Assembly: GCA_963678705.1 (NCBI GenBank)
Contig: OY783209.1
Location: 12,462,001-12,526,000 of the forward strand
Reading direction: 5' to 3'
Length of the DNA stretch: 64,000 bases
Origin: Panorpa germanica
Lineage: Eukaryota; Arthropoda; Insecta; Mecoptera; Panorpidae
The notes beneath the pieces were generated by a model. That model was given only the letters and a program-made list of their open reading frames with translations. It had not been told where the DNA came from and did no database searches. Of the stretch, positions 40,501-50,023 are shown piece after piece. Position 1 is the first letter of the stretch. The number at the start of each line of letters is the position of its first letter. A program made the translations under genes and the position numbers.

Positions 40501-43500
40501 TAATTAAAGAGACAAAATGACTTTTTTAATTGTTAATATCTCCTGAAATATAAGGAGTTATTAAAATATAATTGAACATTTGAGGTTCTAGTAACCAACT
40601 TTATCAGTATATAGTACACTTTTATAGAAATTAAGACATAGGACACAAGCCCATTATAGCTCGCATCAACTTTATCTTCATTTGTATTCCGACAGATGGA
40701 GTGGTTGCCCCATTTGTACCCGATAAAATAGAAATTTCATATGAACGACTGTGAGAAACTGAACTGTAAATGAACTTTTTCATGACAAAGAAGTCATGCG
40801 CATCTTCAATATGATGGCAAAGTGACTCAAAATGTTTACTGGGTACTTTAAATCTTCTCTCTGAAATGTAACAGAAAATAAACCTATACAAAAAAATATA
40901 TCTGTATATAGTTTATTATTTTTCTAGGTTCTGCATCATATCTGTTAATTTAGAATAATGGGACTCTAAAGTACTTGAGGCATACTAACTGTAGATAAAT
41001 TTCTTACATATAGATATATACACACGGCCTTCAGTACGCCTCTGACAATGAGGGAGACCTTGATCGTCTCACGAATGTTACGTATCTAACGGAAAATAAA
41101 TATTTATACGAGAAGCACATTGCAAACGACGTAATGAGACTTAGCAAGTTATAAACACGCAAAGCAAGCCTGACGTACACCGCACAAATATAATCATAAA
41201 TTAATTAACAGAATCGTCAGTTGTTAATTCAATTTAAAGTTATTATTAATAAAAGTGTTTATGATTTGTTGACTACATTCTTGAGCATTGAATAACAAAC
41301 TATTAATTGTAGAACCTCATACTCTGGTCGATCATTACTGATATGCTTGCCAACAATTTCAGTAGTTAACTCAGTAGCTTGGAGGTAAAAGGGATGTCAT
41401 TTTTTTTTCAAAAAACTTAACGTATTTTAAAATAACAGTTTCTGATTTTTGTCATGAAAAATCGGTATTTTGACTTTTAAATGCTGTAAAAAATGGAAAA
41501 ATCAATAAAAAGAAAAAACTCGACAGCGTTACCTACAGAAACTTATTAACTAATGAAATTATTTTGGTTTTTCGTTTACAGAAAATCCAGTGATGAGTTA
41601 TGAGTGGCACCGCAATGTTACTTTTTTTTGTGACGTCTGCGGAGATACGCTGTCAATAACTCATTACTTGACATTTATTTATGAAAACTTCAGAAAGTAT
41701 TCTTTAAATAACATTTGATCTTGTAGTAATTATAGAAATAATTATATATTAACTGTGTCGTCAAAAAACATTAACGAAAATATGCTTTTTTTATCGTTTT
41801 GATTTTACCCCTCACTTAACTAAGCGACGTTACAAATGCGGACTTTAAGAAATGCAATCTCAATATATAGAAAGTTTAAAATGTATTAAAGCAATTTTCA
41901 TAGTGTATTTCTGACTTTTGAATATCATACAATGATACACTTAATATAAACATAAAGAAATATACTAACTACTACGCTACGTATTGTGGGAAATACAAAA
42001 TGATAAGAAATAATTAATTAATTAATTATTGACAATAAACAATGAATAGACTCATTAAAATAGAGATTTATAGAGAAGGAAATAAGAAATAACATTGAAA
42101 TTAAAAAAAAGATTAAAAAAATATAGTTACCTTTTTATAACTATAAAATAAGTTTTTTTTACATAAATGTAAAAATGTTTGTTTAATTATTTCAGTTGTA
42201 AATAGCTTTTTTATGACAAAATAATCTTGGATATAATATATATCTACCATCGGCGTACTCTTTTAGTTCTAACACGAGGACGAGTAGACAGCTGTCTCGG
42301 CAAACCATAAAGACTTTATATTATTAAGATTGTATGCCTAAATAAAAGCAATTATTTATTATTCCACAGATCTTAACGCAAAGCTAATGATGTCCAAAAT
42401 ATGGCTTATAATTAACCGGTAAAACTAGATTCAAATTTTAAATAATTTCATAATTTTTGGACATTTAATCAAATAAAAACGCCAATATACATATGTTAAC
42501 CTATATTTTGTTCAATACAAGAACATAAAAATTAAACCTTAGAAATAATCTGTATTCTAAGGAAGACGGTTAGAAGTCGCAATTACATAAGACGACTAGA
42601 AACCGCAATATGAAATATGTAAGACGGTTAGAAGTTCGCAGCATATAAGACGACTAGAAGCCGCAACTTATGTTCAATACAGAACATAATAATTAAAAAT
42701 ATCATTTCTGATGTAGACAACACCATGTGCCGATAGTGTTAGGGCTGACTCTGATCATATGCAGGGTCTTACGGCTGTGTTCCTGGAGTTCCAGAAATAT
42801 ATTTTTAATTATTATGTTCTGTATTGAACATATTTTAATAAATAATTTAAAAACCCACCACTGAAAGATTAGTTTACAAGCTAATAAGGCTGCTTTGACG
42901 ATAAAACTCATAAGTTCATTTTTCACAAGTTACAAGAAAATAGTAAAAGAATATTAAAACAAAAATATCGCTTACCTAGAATTGCTCTCAAATGTCCTTC
43001 AAGTGTTTGCAGAATTGTCATTTTTATTTCTTTGACCGTTCTTCCAAGGAATTGTTCGCTGGCTGTTCCCAATAATTCATCAGCCTACAACAAAAAAAAA
43101 ATAACGTCACTTTTGTTGAATTTTTATAAAAGAACTTAATGGCATATAGAAGACTAGAATCATTTTGCAATAGAACACAAAAAAAATGCATGACAAGAGC
43201 AATTTCTTTCTGAATAGAAACTGCAATTAAATGGTCCACCTGTTTATAACAATCTAGCTATAAAAACTGTTGAACTTTACATCTACCAACATATTTATTT
43301 TTAAACAATATTTAATGTATTTTAATTATTTTTACAGTTATGTAATATTCAGTTCAACAATTCAAATAATGCAGTTAAAAAAAACTGGTCTTTTTTAAAA
43401 TTATTTAAAAATTATATTAGATTTCAGTAACGTAGCGTGCTTTAAACGGGTCCTGTATCAAAATTTGTTGGGGGTCCCAAATGATGGATAAAGACTTTTC

Positions 43501-44115
43501 ACAAATGAAACAAAAACGTTGGCATTGAATTAAATTAATTATATATTGATTATACGTTATTACTTACAATTAATAATCTTAGGAACTTACTAAGTACGGC
43601 CTAAGAGTTTAAGTGAGATTGTGGATAACATTTTACGAATTTTTGCTTACACACGTTTGAGGCCCCTGCAGTCCGGGGGCCCCGTATCATTGATACGGCG
43701 GTAGCTAAGCTACTGTTAAGATTTATAATGTAAACTACGCCTAGAAATAAATAAATGCATCCATGGATACTTGTACGGTTATTCACAAGGAAGTCGCCTG
43801 CTTATTACAAGTATGCAATACTTTATACACCTATTAAACAGTATGTACGCAACATTTCATACACGTTCATTCTAAGAGTGGTAAGTAACATAGTTTCTAG
43901 TAAATTAAGTAATAATAATAATCTCACCTTCATGATTTTACATTGTGCAACTCCTGTTACTGTCAACGGTACACCCTGGGCTGTCTCGACACATTCGCAC
44001 ATGGGATTTAGTGTCATGACCTCCAGTGACAACCGCTGAACATCTGTGACACACCACCAGGCCCACGCCCATCCTCCGACAATTGTTGTTTTCTTGGTAG
44101 AACCACAACAACCAC
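34554..44115 (-). CDS. Flo2: flotillin-2 (all but the first coding exon)
   Basis: Flotillin-2 is a membrane-associated scaffold of the SPFH (prohibitin homology) family that forms microdomains and hetero-oligomers with flotillin-1. Eight exons join in phase: 43928-44115, 42976-43084, 36986-37218, 36736-36855, 36417-36631, 35955-36138 and 34554-34733 carry the recognised protein. With the codon shared with the missing first exon they give 409 residues. Adding the usual N-terminal 16 or so makes about 425, as in other animals (428 in human). Markers are GGWAWAWWCVTD, TLTVEEVYKDRDQFAALVRE, VAAPDVGRMGIEILSFTIKD, VKRDADAGVAEANRDAGIR and GALTGVDLSKVLSKIPGAKV. The Ala/Glu-rich coiled part is in exons 36417-36631 and 35955-36138. 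The first visible exon starts in phase 1 after TTTCAG, inside the 'VVSGGCC' region, so the myristoylated start exon lies upstream and was not found before 64 kb. Introns are large and full of repeats. (The exon list above has seven blocks.). Confidence 0.95.
34930..35930 (-). pseudogene. LINE fragment with RNase H domain in a flotillin-2 intron
   Basis: The minus strand encodes the end of a non-LTR retrotransposon ORF2. A pre-RNase H segment (35620-35916) is followed by an RNase H domain (35242-35595). The catalytic signatures are visible: YTDAS, GEELA, ITDFLSVL, and after a stop IPGHCVIRGNEIADKLAKES. In-frame stops and a frameshift make it dead. It fills almost all of the 1.2-kb intron between exons 34554-34733 and 35955-36138, in the same orientation as the host gene. 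The domain order (RNase H at the end) fits an I- or Jockey-related clade. Confidence 0.8.
37494..37564 (-). other. candidate short coding exon inside a flotillin-2 intron
   Basis: A 71-base block reads MSFLWMGTAKLAFTLGLTYV then VIT and ends at ACAAG|GTAAAT. It looks like a hydrophobic N-terminal exon. Its phase does not match the next flotillin-2 exon (36986-37218), so it is not an alternative flotillin start unless another exon intervenes. It may be chance. Confidence 0.2.
37565..39744. other. flotillin-2 intron, nothing recognised
   Basis: AT-rich intron sequence. A 72-codon minus-strand frame at 38781-38999 shows no family resemblance. Confidence 0.5.
39745..39880. repeat. dispersed repeat shared with 55335-55460
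   Basis: Both segments read TCTCGCTTCA, then ATTAACAT-ATATTTAAATTT, then AAATTCTGTAGAAA in the same order and orientation, with moderate divergence. The family is unknown. Confidence 0.65.
39890..40845. mobile_element. MITE with TACCCAGTAAA termini, interrupted copy
   Basis: Termini are TACCCAGTAAA and TTTACTGGGTA. It is homologous to 4404-4661 but split by a 696-base insertion after CTATTGCACTTCAAT. It lies in a flotillin-2 intron. Confidence 0.8.
39957..40652. mobile_element. nested TIR element (GGGCTTGTGTCCT family), copy 2
   Basis: Inserted into the surrounding MITE. Comparison with the uninterrupted copy at 4404-4661 shows that AT was duplicated: AT at 39955-39956 and 40653-40654 replaces a single AT. 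The right end AGGACACAAGCCC is intact and the left end is eroded. The sequence matches the reverse complement of 8452-9079. Non-autonomous. Confidence 0.8.
40846..41394. other. flotillin-2 intron, nothing recognised
   Basis: AT-rich sequence without recognisable genes or repeats. Confidence 0.5.
41395..41815. repeat. dispersed repeat, inverted relative to 59865-60150
   Basis: CGTATTTTAAAATAACAGTT, CATGAAAAATCGGTATTTTG and TATATATTAACTGTGT-like blocks recur as reverse complements in 59865-60150 in mirrored order. The copy here is longer by an internal segment. The family is unknown. Confidence 0.6.
42548..42668. repeat. short tandem repeat, about 30-bp unit, four copies
   Basis: The unit AAGACGRYTAGAARYCGCA recurs four times with spacers of variable length (GAAGACGGTTAGAAG, AAGACGACTAGAAAC, AAGACGGTTAGAAGT, AAGACGACTAGAAGC). 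It abuts the palindromic element to its right. Confidence 0.75.
42670..42831. mobile_element. small palindromic element with 33-bp perfect inverted arms
   Basis: The left arm (42670-42702, starting ATGTTCAATACAGAAC) is perfectly mirrored at 42799-42831 (ending GTTCTGTATTGAACAT). The spacer is 96 bases. A related partial arm (TTTTGTTCAATACAAGAACA) lies near 42510. No coding capacity; probably a MITE. Confidence 0.7.
43425..43715. mobile_element. hAT derivative related to the element at 1-863
   Basis: It starts CAGTAACGTAGCGTGC and ends GCTAAGCTACTG, hAT-type ends, with flanks TTAGATTT and TTAAGATT that resemble an 8-bp target duplication with one indel. Positions 43430-43600 match the reverse complement of 690-862, the 3' end of the hAT transposase remnant. 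Internal GC-rich runs (GGGGGCCCCG) are typical of this group. A deletion derivative in a flotillin-2 intron. Confidence 0.7.
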
Positions 44116-44149
44116 CTGAAATTAATAAATGTATTTTTATTAGTATATT

Positions 44150-44810
44150 ATAAAACTACTAAAGTATACCCCCGTCGTAAGCGACGACTGTCTTTTGTGT
44201 GTGAATTGAATTTCATTTCAAAATTTAATTCCATTTTTAAATTTAAATATTAAACTCGTCCTATATTAATTTAGCATATAATAACAAATTATTTTTCATA
44301 TAAACTGAAACATATATTTTTAATTTATTCGGAATTTGACCAACTGTTTTTCAAAATGTAGGATTTATTTTTTTGATTCATAAAATAGGTACCAAAGTTA
44401 GCCCATATACAAAATTTCAATTTTCTAGCACAATTTTTACTCTCGGCAAAAGCCGCCCCCGTGCCCACAAATAAAATTTTTGAATTTCGAATTTCTTTTC
44501 TTAATAACAAACATATTTCATTATTATGTAATCCAAAATTTGAGTTTTCTCCAAAGTATCCAACATAATTTACTCAATGCTATTTTAATTTTTTAATTTC
44601 TAATTTTCAAAAAATGTTAGCAATGAATACCGTAATACACATGCCAAATTTCAACAGTGGCAAATTTTTTTTTAGTTTTTCCAAAATTATGGGTTTCAAA
44701 TTTTTTTCTTTGCGATATAGACAATTTTGAAGAAAATGCGCAGAGCCGTTTTCGAGTAAACATATAAACATATAAATATACACTTGGAACATTATAATAT
44801 AGGATTAAGA
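44150..44810. repeat. dispersed repeat, inverted relative to 61440-62020
   Basis: It begins TACCCCCGTCGTAAGCGACG and continues through AATTTCAATTTTCTAGC, CAATGCTA-like and GAGCCGTTTTCGAGTAA-like blocks. All recur in reverse complement, in mirrored order, at 61440-62020. About 600 bases, diverged. It ends in an ATATAAA-type tail. It may be a LINE 3' region or a non-autonomous element. Confidence 0.7.
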
Positions 44811-45611
44811 TATAAAATATTGATTATAAAATAATAATGGGTTCTTAAAGTAATTTTATTTTAAAATTATGTCAGAGGAAAGTTGACAGAAAATGTAAGG
44901 GAGGTTGTACAGCCGAGAGGCAAAAACAATTACAACAAAGAATAATTTAAGAAGGATATAAGTATTACAATTTCCTAATTTTTGAAAGTAACAGTTTAAT
45001 GTTAAAAGTAAACATGAGTAATCTATATAAACAAATATAAAAATCACACGTTAATAATTTAAAAACAATTATTTCTAAACACGATTTTAATACGAAGTGA
45101 GTATCGACATCGACATCGGCAATGGTGAAATCTGACCGACAAATTTCTCCGCTGAAAGTCAATTTGTAGATCATCCACAACACGTACTCAGTGCTCAAAG
45201 ACAGCGGTAATACCCAGCAAATATTGAATTAATTTTAAATGAGAAAGTAACAAGTAAAACCTGTACTTTCTTTGCATTATGTGGAGTATCGACATGTCTA
45301 AAGTCAGGTACACTAAGTCAATTTATGTCAACTATTATATGAAGTGTTACGTAAAGAAAATTAGTGGTTTGTTAATCATAATATGAGTATATTAATTGCG
45401 CATTGTACTTTTGAGTTATGGAGCGATTATATTATCTGATAGCTCATAATGTCATAATCTATGCTAAGCTGTAATCAAGGGTACCCAAACTAGAACCCGT
45501 TGTGGGGCAAATTTATTAAAAACTGTAGGTTAAATTTTGTGTTTTACCAGGGCTGCAGAGTCGGGTAAAAATTTTGTTTTTATTTTAAACTCTATTTTAT
45601 CCAGTGAAAAT
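44811..45611. other. upstream of first visible flotillin-2 exon, nothing recognised
   Basis: Probably flotillin-2 intron. No recognisable gene; short minus-strand frames are compositional. Confidence 0.45.
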
Positions 45612-46175
45612 ATACAGGGTGTCTCAGAAGTCGACGTCAAGCCGGAAGTAGGTCATAGGCAAAGTCATAACTGTTATCCGAAAAATATTTAAAAAAATCT
45701 AAGTTGCATATTTTAAAAACTATTGGCATTTAAAAAAAAGGAGAAAATCTGCACCCTGTGACAGTTGCTACAAATCTTAAGTTAAAAAAAAAAAATTAAG
45801 TGATCCTATGTGATTTAATTAATTATGTGATCCTGAATAATGTTTCTGTAAACTCTTGCCTAAAATATAAAGCCAACAGCTTCAGCTTGCAAGATATTGA
45901 CACTTTTTGTCCAACCAAATATTCAAGATTAATTCTTCGCCCAACTTTGAAAAAGAAGAGAAAAAAATGTAATATGCCAGTTTGGTAAGTAACATTAAAA
46001 GTGCGCATTTAATAAGGATTCCAAAATGGTATGACACTTGCTAGAATATTTCTTAAATTGTGGACAATTTCTTATTTTGAACTAATTTTTTTTACTAACT
46101 TAAAAATGATTATACTTAGATTTTTGTAAATATTTTTCTGATAACTGTTATGACTTGGCCTATGATATATTAGAA
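45612..46175. mobile_element. fold-back repeat beginning ACAGGGTGTCTCAGAAG
   Basis: The left arm (about 45645-45735) contains GTCATAGGCAAAGTCATAAC and GAAAAATATTT. The right arm (about 46085-46170) contains their mirrored counterparts, AAATATTTTTCTGATAACTG and TATGACTTGGCCTATGATAT. ACAGGGTGTC at the left edge is a frequent start of insect non-autonomous elements. Arms are diverged. Confidence 0.55.
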
Positions 46176-46386
46176 TATAATCAATTCGCTTTAGTTCAGT
46201 ATGGTTTGTTAAAGAAATTTGCTTTAGTTCAGTATGGTTTGTTAAAGATTGAATTGGAGTTCCTATGTTGAAGCGGGTTACATAAAATTTACAAAAATGA
46301 GTACGCTGTATTAAAGAATAATGAATGGAGCTACTACATTAGATCCTGTCTTAAATGTCTTGACGAAAAATAAACTGTAAACATTA

Positions 46387-46890
46387 TGCCGGTTTTACAT
46401 CAGAGAGATAAAACAACAAAACACGAACAAAAACTGTTTTTCTGAACAAAAACACCAATGTGTTTGTCACCATTTTTGACTTTAAAAACTGTTTTAGTAA
46501 ACAAAACACATTCCCATATGGAGTCAGTAAAATCAAAGGAAAACACGTTTGTTGTTGAATGGTTTGAACACGCAGTTTTGTTTTTTGTGAACATTTGCGC
46601 TTATCAGTTGCTGTTTATCATTTGGCGAGCAACTAGTTCCAAGAGCAGTTATAGATAAGTGCAGAATGCAGTGGACAAAAGATGAGACCAGCAATTTAAT
46701 AGAAATGTATCGCCAACACAATCATTTGTGGGATACTAAATTTTTATGGGACACACAGAAAAACACTAAAAACAAAACCAGTCTGTTTTCGAAAAACAAA
46801 ACTGTTTTAAAATAAAATAAAACATGTTTTTGTTTGATTATTTTAAAACAAAACTGTTTTCAAAAGTGTGCATTTGGTGTAGAACCAGCA
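46387..46890 (+). mobile_element. PIF/Harbinger-type MITE, copy 1, with coding remnant
   Basis: Ends TGCCGGTTTTACATC and GGTGTAGAACCAGCA, flanked by TTA on both sides (46384-46386 and 46891-46893), the TWA target of PIF/Harbinger. At 46669 a frame reads MQWTKDETSNLIEMYRQHNH then LWDTKF, a recognisable start of the MADF/Myb-like DNA-binding protein encoded by Harbinger transposons. It decays after about 30 codons. The two other copies lack this segment, so copy 1 keeps more of the parent element. Confidence 0.8.
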
Positions 46891-46893
46891 TTA

Positions 46894-48217
46894 CAGTCTT
46901 AAATTGGTTTTTGGTCGTGTTTTTCATTCTTTTATTTTAACATTTCTTTACAATAGATTGACTGGGCTACCATCTAAGAAACCGGTCCATTGAATCTTTC
47001 ACGACAATGAACTCTCTTCCGCATGGTACATCAGATGATTAGAGGACGTGCTATCCACGGCAGCGACCTGGATAAACATATTCATAGTAACGTCGAGCGA
47101 AGTCTGAGATAATGTTATTTTTGTTGCTCAGTTCAAAACATTAAAACTATTTTAAAAAAGTTATTGTACTTAAATAATATTTATAAAGTTATTCATTTAT
47201 GAATCAGTGTATCAGTAATTCAATTTAAAAAAGGTGAACAATAATAATTTATTAGTGTAAATAATAACAAAATGTCATTTTGGATTTAGTTTCCTTCAAG
47301 TAAAAGTAACTAATAAAAGTGAGTAAATATAGTGTGTATATCTAAGTAAACAAACTTACCTGTAACATGATTATTACGTTCTAGTTATACAGACTACTCA
47401 TATTAAATTAATATTTATTTTATTTGTGCATCAACTTTTAAAAGTTATTAGCACTTATATTAGCACAATAATACTTTTATTTTAAATGAACCTAGAAAAT
47501 TATTTAAAATATTTTTTAAATAGATGTTTAAGAAATACCAAATCGAGCGAATAAAACTAGCCAAAAAACGTTGATTTATGAGCTTATATTAAAAGTCGAT
47601 ACATTTAAGTTCATTTCTTGATTATTGTAAATTTTATGGAATAAATAATTTTTCTTTTTATTTTATTAATACATCTCTAGATAACAATCCAGTAAAATCA
47701 AAATTAAATGATATATAATAAAGAAATAAAAATGTGCATTTAATGTAATATTTACGTTACATTTAATATGTTATTGTAAACATCTATTTAATCATCTTCT
47801 TTACATAATATTGGTTGGTTCTATGAGTCTAGTAATTGACTTTCAAGGTTCACATATATAGTACATGAGAATGTAGCAGCGAAATTAATGAAAATAGCAA
47901 TAATTTTATATAGTATCATATTTCTAAAAGTATCATAAATAACGGCAATTTTTTTATATTTACAATAAATTGAATGAATATTGGTCAAGTTCAATCGCCC
48001 ATTTACAGTTACCGCCGCACGTAGTTAATTTAAAACGGTTAAAAAACAGGTATTTAATATTTCGTGATATCATTTTGCAAACCCGTTCCGTTAAAATTCA
48101 GGTGTTCATGCAGTAAAACATGTGGGTTGATATAACTAAACATTGAAACGATTTGGAGCGAATTGGTTTAGTAGAAGCTTAAGAAATAGGTCGTCATACT
48201 TATCAAACTTCAACATG
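46894..48217. other. AT-rich, nothing recognised
   Basis: A splice-donor-like GTTACAG|GTAAGT on the minus strand near 47358 could end a non-coding exon of flotillin-2. It is not supported by anything else. No coding region is seen. Confidence 0.4.
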
Positions 48218-48220
48218 TAA

Positions 48221-48661
48221 TGCCGGTTTCACACCAGAGAGACAGTTCAATAAAACATGAACAAAAACTTGTTTTTCTGAACAAAAACATCAATGTTTAC
48301 ACCAAAGAGACAGTTCTTAAAACATTTTTGTCTTTAAAAACTGTTTTAGTAAACAAAACAGATTCCCATCTGGAGTCGGTAAGATTAAAGGAAAACACTT
48401 TTGTTGTTGTTTTTTAGTTTGGTTGGTTTGAACACGCAGCTTTGTTTTTTGTGAACATTTGCGCTTGTCATTTGTTGGTTATCATGTTTATAATTTTTAT
48501 GGGACACACAGAAAACCACTAAAAACAAAACCAGTTTGTACAGTGTGAACCGTCTGTTTTCGAAAAACAGAACTGTTTTAAAATAAAACAAAATATGTTT
48601 TTGTTTCGTTTTTTGACGACAAAAGTGTTTTCAAAACTGTCTCTCTGGTGTGAAACCGGCA
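48221..48661. mobile_element. PIF/Harbinger-type MITE, copy 2
   Basis: Best-preserved termini of the family: TGCCGGTTTCACACCAGAG and CTCTGGTGTGAAACCGGCA, flanked by TAA at 48218-48220 and 48662-48664. Inverted similarity continues well inside (ACAGTT / AACTGT and ACAAAAAC / GTTTTTGT tracts). 441 bases, no coding remnant. Confidence 0.88.
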
Positions 48662-48664
48662 TAA

Positions 48665-49282
48665 CGGTACGATACTAACTTAATGTCGTGATTAATTCGT
48701 AAAACAATATCCCACACCACATAATCAAGAAAACGTTTTTGGTCTTGTGGTGTCATTATCGAACTCGAAGCCGACGACATTAGCATTCCGTGAAGACCTC
48801 CTCCCTGTCACTAAATTCCTCAAACGATCTGACAGCACCAATACAGGTGAGACCTTTCTATGCGTGTGTCACACTTTCTTTACAACGAAAGACTTGAACG
48901 ACATGGGTACAATACGATTACCAACAGAGGCGTATGTTTAAATATATAAATATTTGCTTCTGAGAATTCGCGTATCTTTGAATCAGCGTAAGCCGATGAC
49001 TCGTAAATATTAACACTTATCTAAAATTTTCTTTTCGATTTTTAATAAAATGACAAGAATTGATTTAACATATTCGGATTTGACCTTCAAAATTTTTTAA
49101 CAAAGAAAAACTTACTATTTTCTTTTGACACATGTTCTTAGCGTGTTTTTTTACGGTGATAACCCCCCACCACAAATTTTCTATAATTAAAAATAAACCA
49201 TCAATTAAGTTCTTTATTAAATAACAACTAAAAGTGATGCTATCAGATGTTTATGGGACCCCAAACTTACAAAAAAAATATT
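48665..49282. other. nothing recognised
   Basis: A 64-codon plus frame at 48747-48941 lies in slightly less AT-rich sequence but resembles no family. Confidence 0.45.
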
Positions 49283-49505
49283 GGGGCCTATTTTGTAACT
49301 GCTTACCTGACGTCTGTTAACTTCGGACGATTTTTGAAAGGCCTATAATTTACAAATCAGGCTACTTATGCCAGTTTTAAGGTATGGGATCCATTTTGTT
49401 CTTTATTTAAAGTCTTCTAATAGTTTTGTGTAAACTTACATAGCTTAGTTTAGAAAATATAGGCCTTTGAAAAATCGTCAGGTAAGCAGCTATAAAATAG
49501 GCCCC
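49283..49505. mobile_element. MITE, GGGGCC-terminus family, complete copy
   Basis: Inverted ends of about 30 bases (GGGGCCTATTTTGTAACTGC and GCAGCTATAAAATAGGCCCC) are flanked by ATATT on both sides, a probable 5-bp target duplication. Homologous to 1690-1870. No coding capacity. I cannot assign a superfamily. Confidence 0.8.
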
Positions 49506-50023
49506 ATATTTTCAACAGACGCACATGATATTTTATTGCAAGTGGCTCTAAATTATCTTAATCCACCTCTGTTTACTAAATACAATCTCATTATTTCACA
49601 AGTTTTGTTATTACATAATATTTCATTTAATTAATATTTGATTTTTATCAGGTCCCTAAAAAGACAAAGTTAACCAATTATTTTTACGCAGTTGCTTTTT
49701 GACAAACACTGCTCTGCAGACTAGATGGAACAATACCGTCTCCAGAATATGAAGAACGTGGGGGGATAGTACCGTTTTAAAAGAAACCACTATGATTGAA
49801 TATTAGTCTTAAATAATTCGTTCAACCAATAGGATTTAAAAAAATTAGTTAAATTATCAAAACAAGTTAATTAATTTAATACTAAAATTATAAATATTTT
49901 TTTTCTAGATTACCAGTGCGCACCATGCAGTGAAACTTCTATTTTTTAAAATAAAATGTTTTCTTTCTGTGTAATATATTTGGAATATTTCAAATTAAAT
50001 ACTGAATTTTTAAGTGTTTAAAT
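49506..50023 (+). promoter_or_regulatory. 5' region of the first GMC oxidoreductase gene
   Basis: This should contain the promoter and leader of the gene that starts at 50024. No element is distinct. A candidate leader intron cannot be excluded, since TTTCTAG occurs near 49909. Confidence 0.35.

Noticed and set aside
43755..44039. Plus-strand frame overlapping the flotillin-2 exon at 43928-44115
   Set aside because: It is the antisense shadow of a well-supported flotillin-2 exon.
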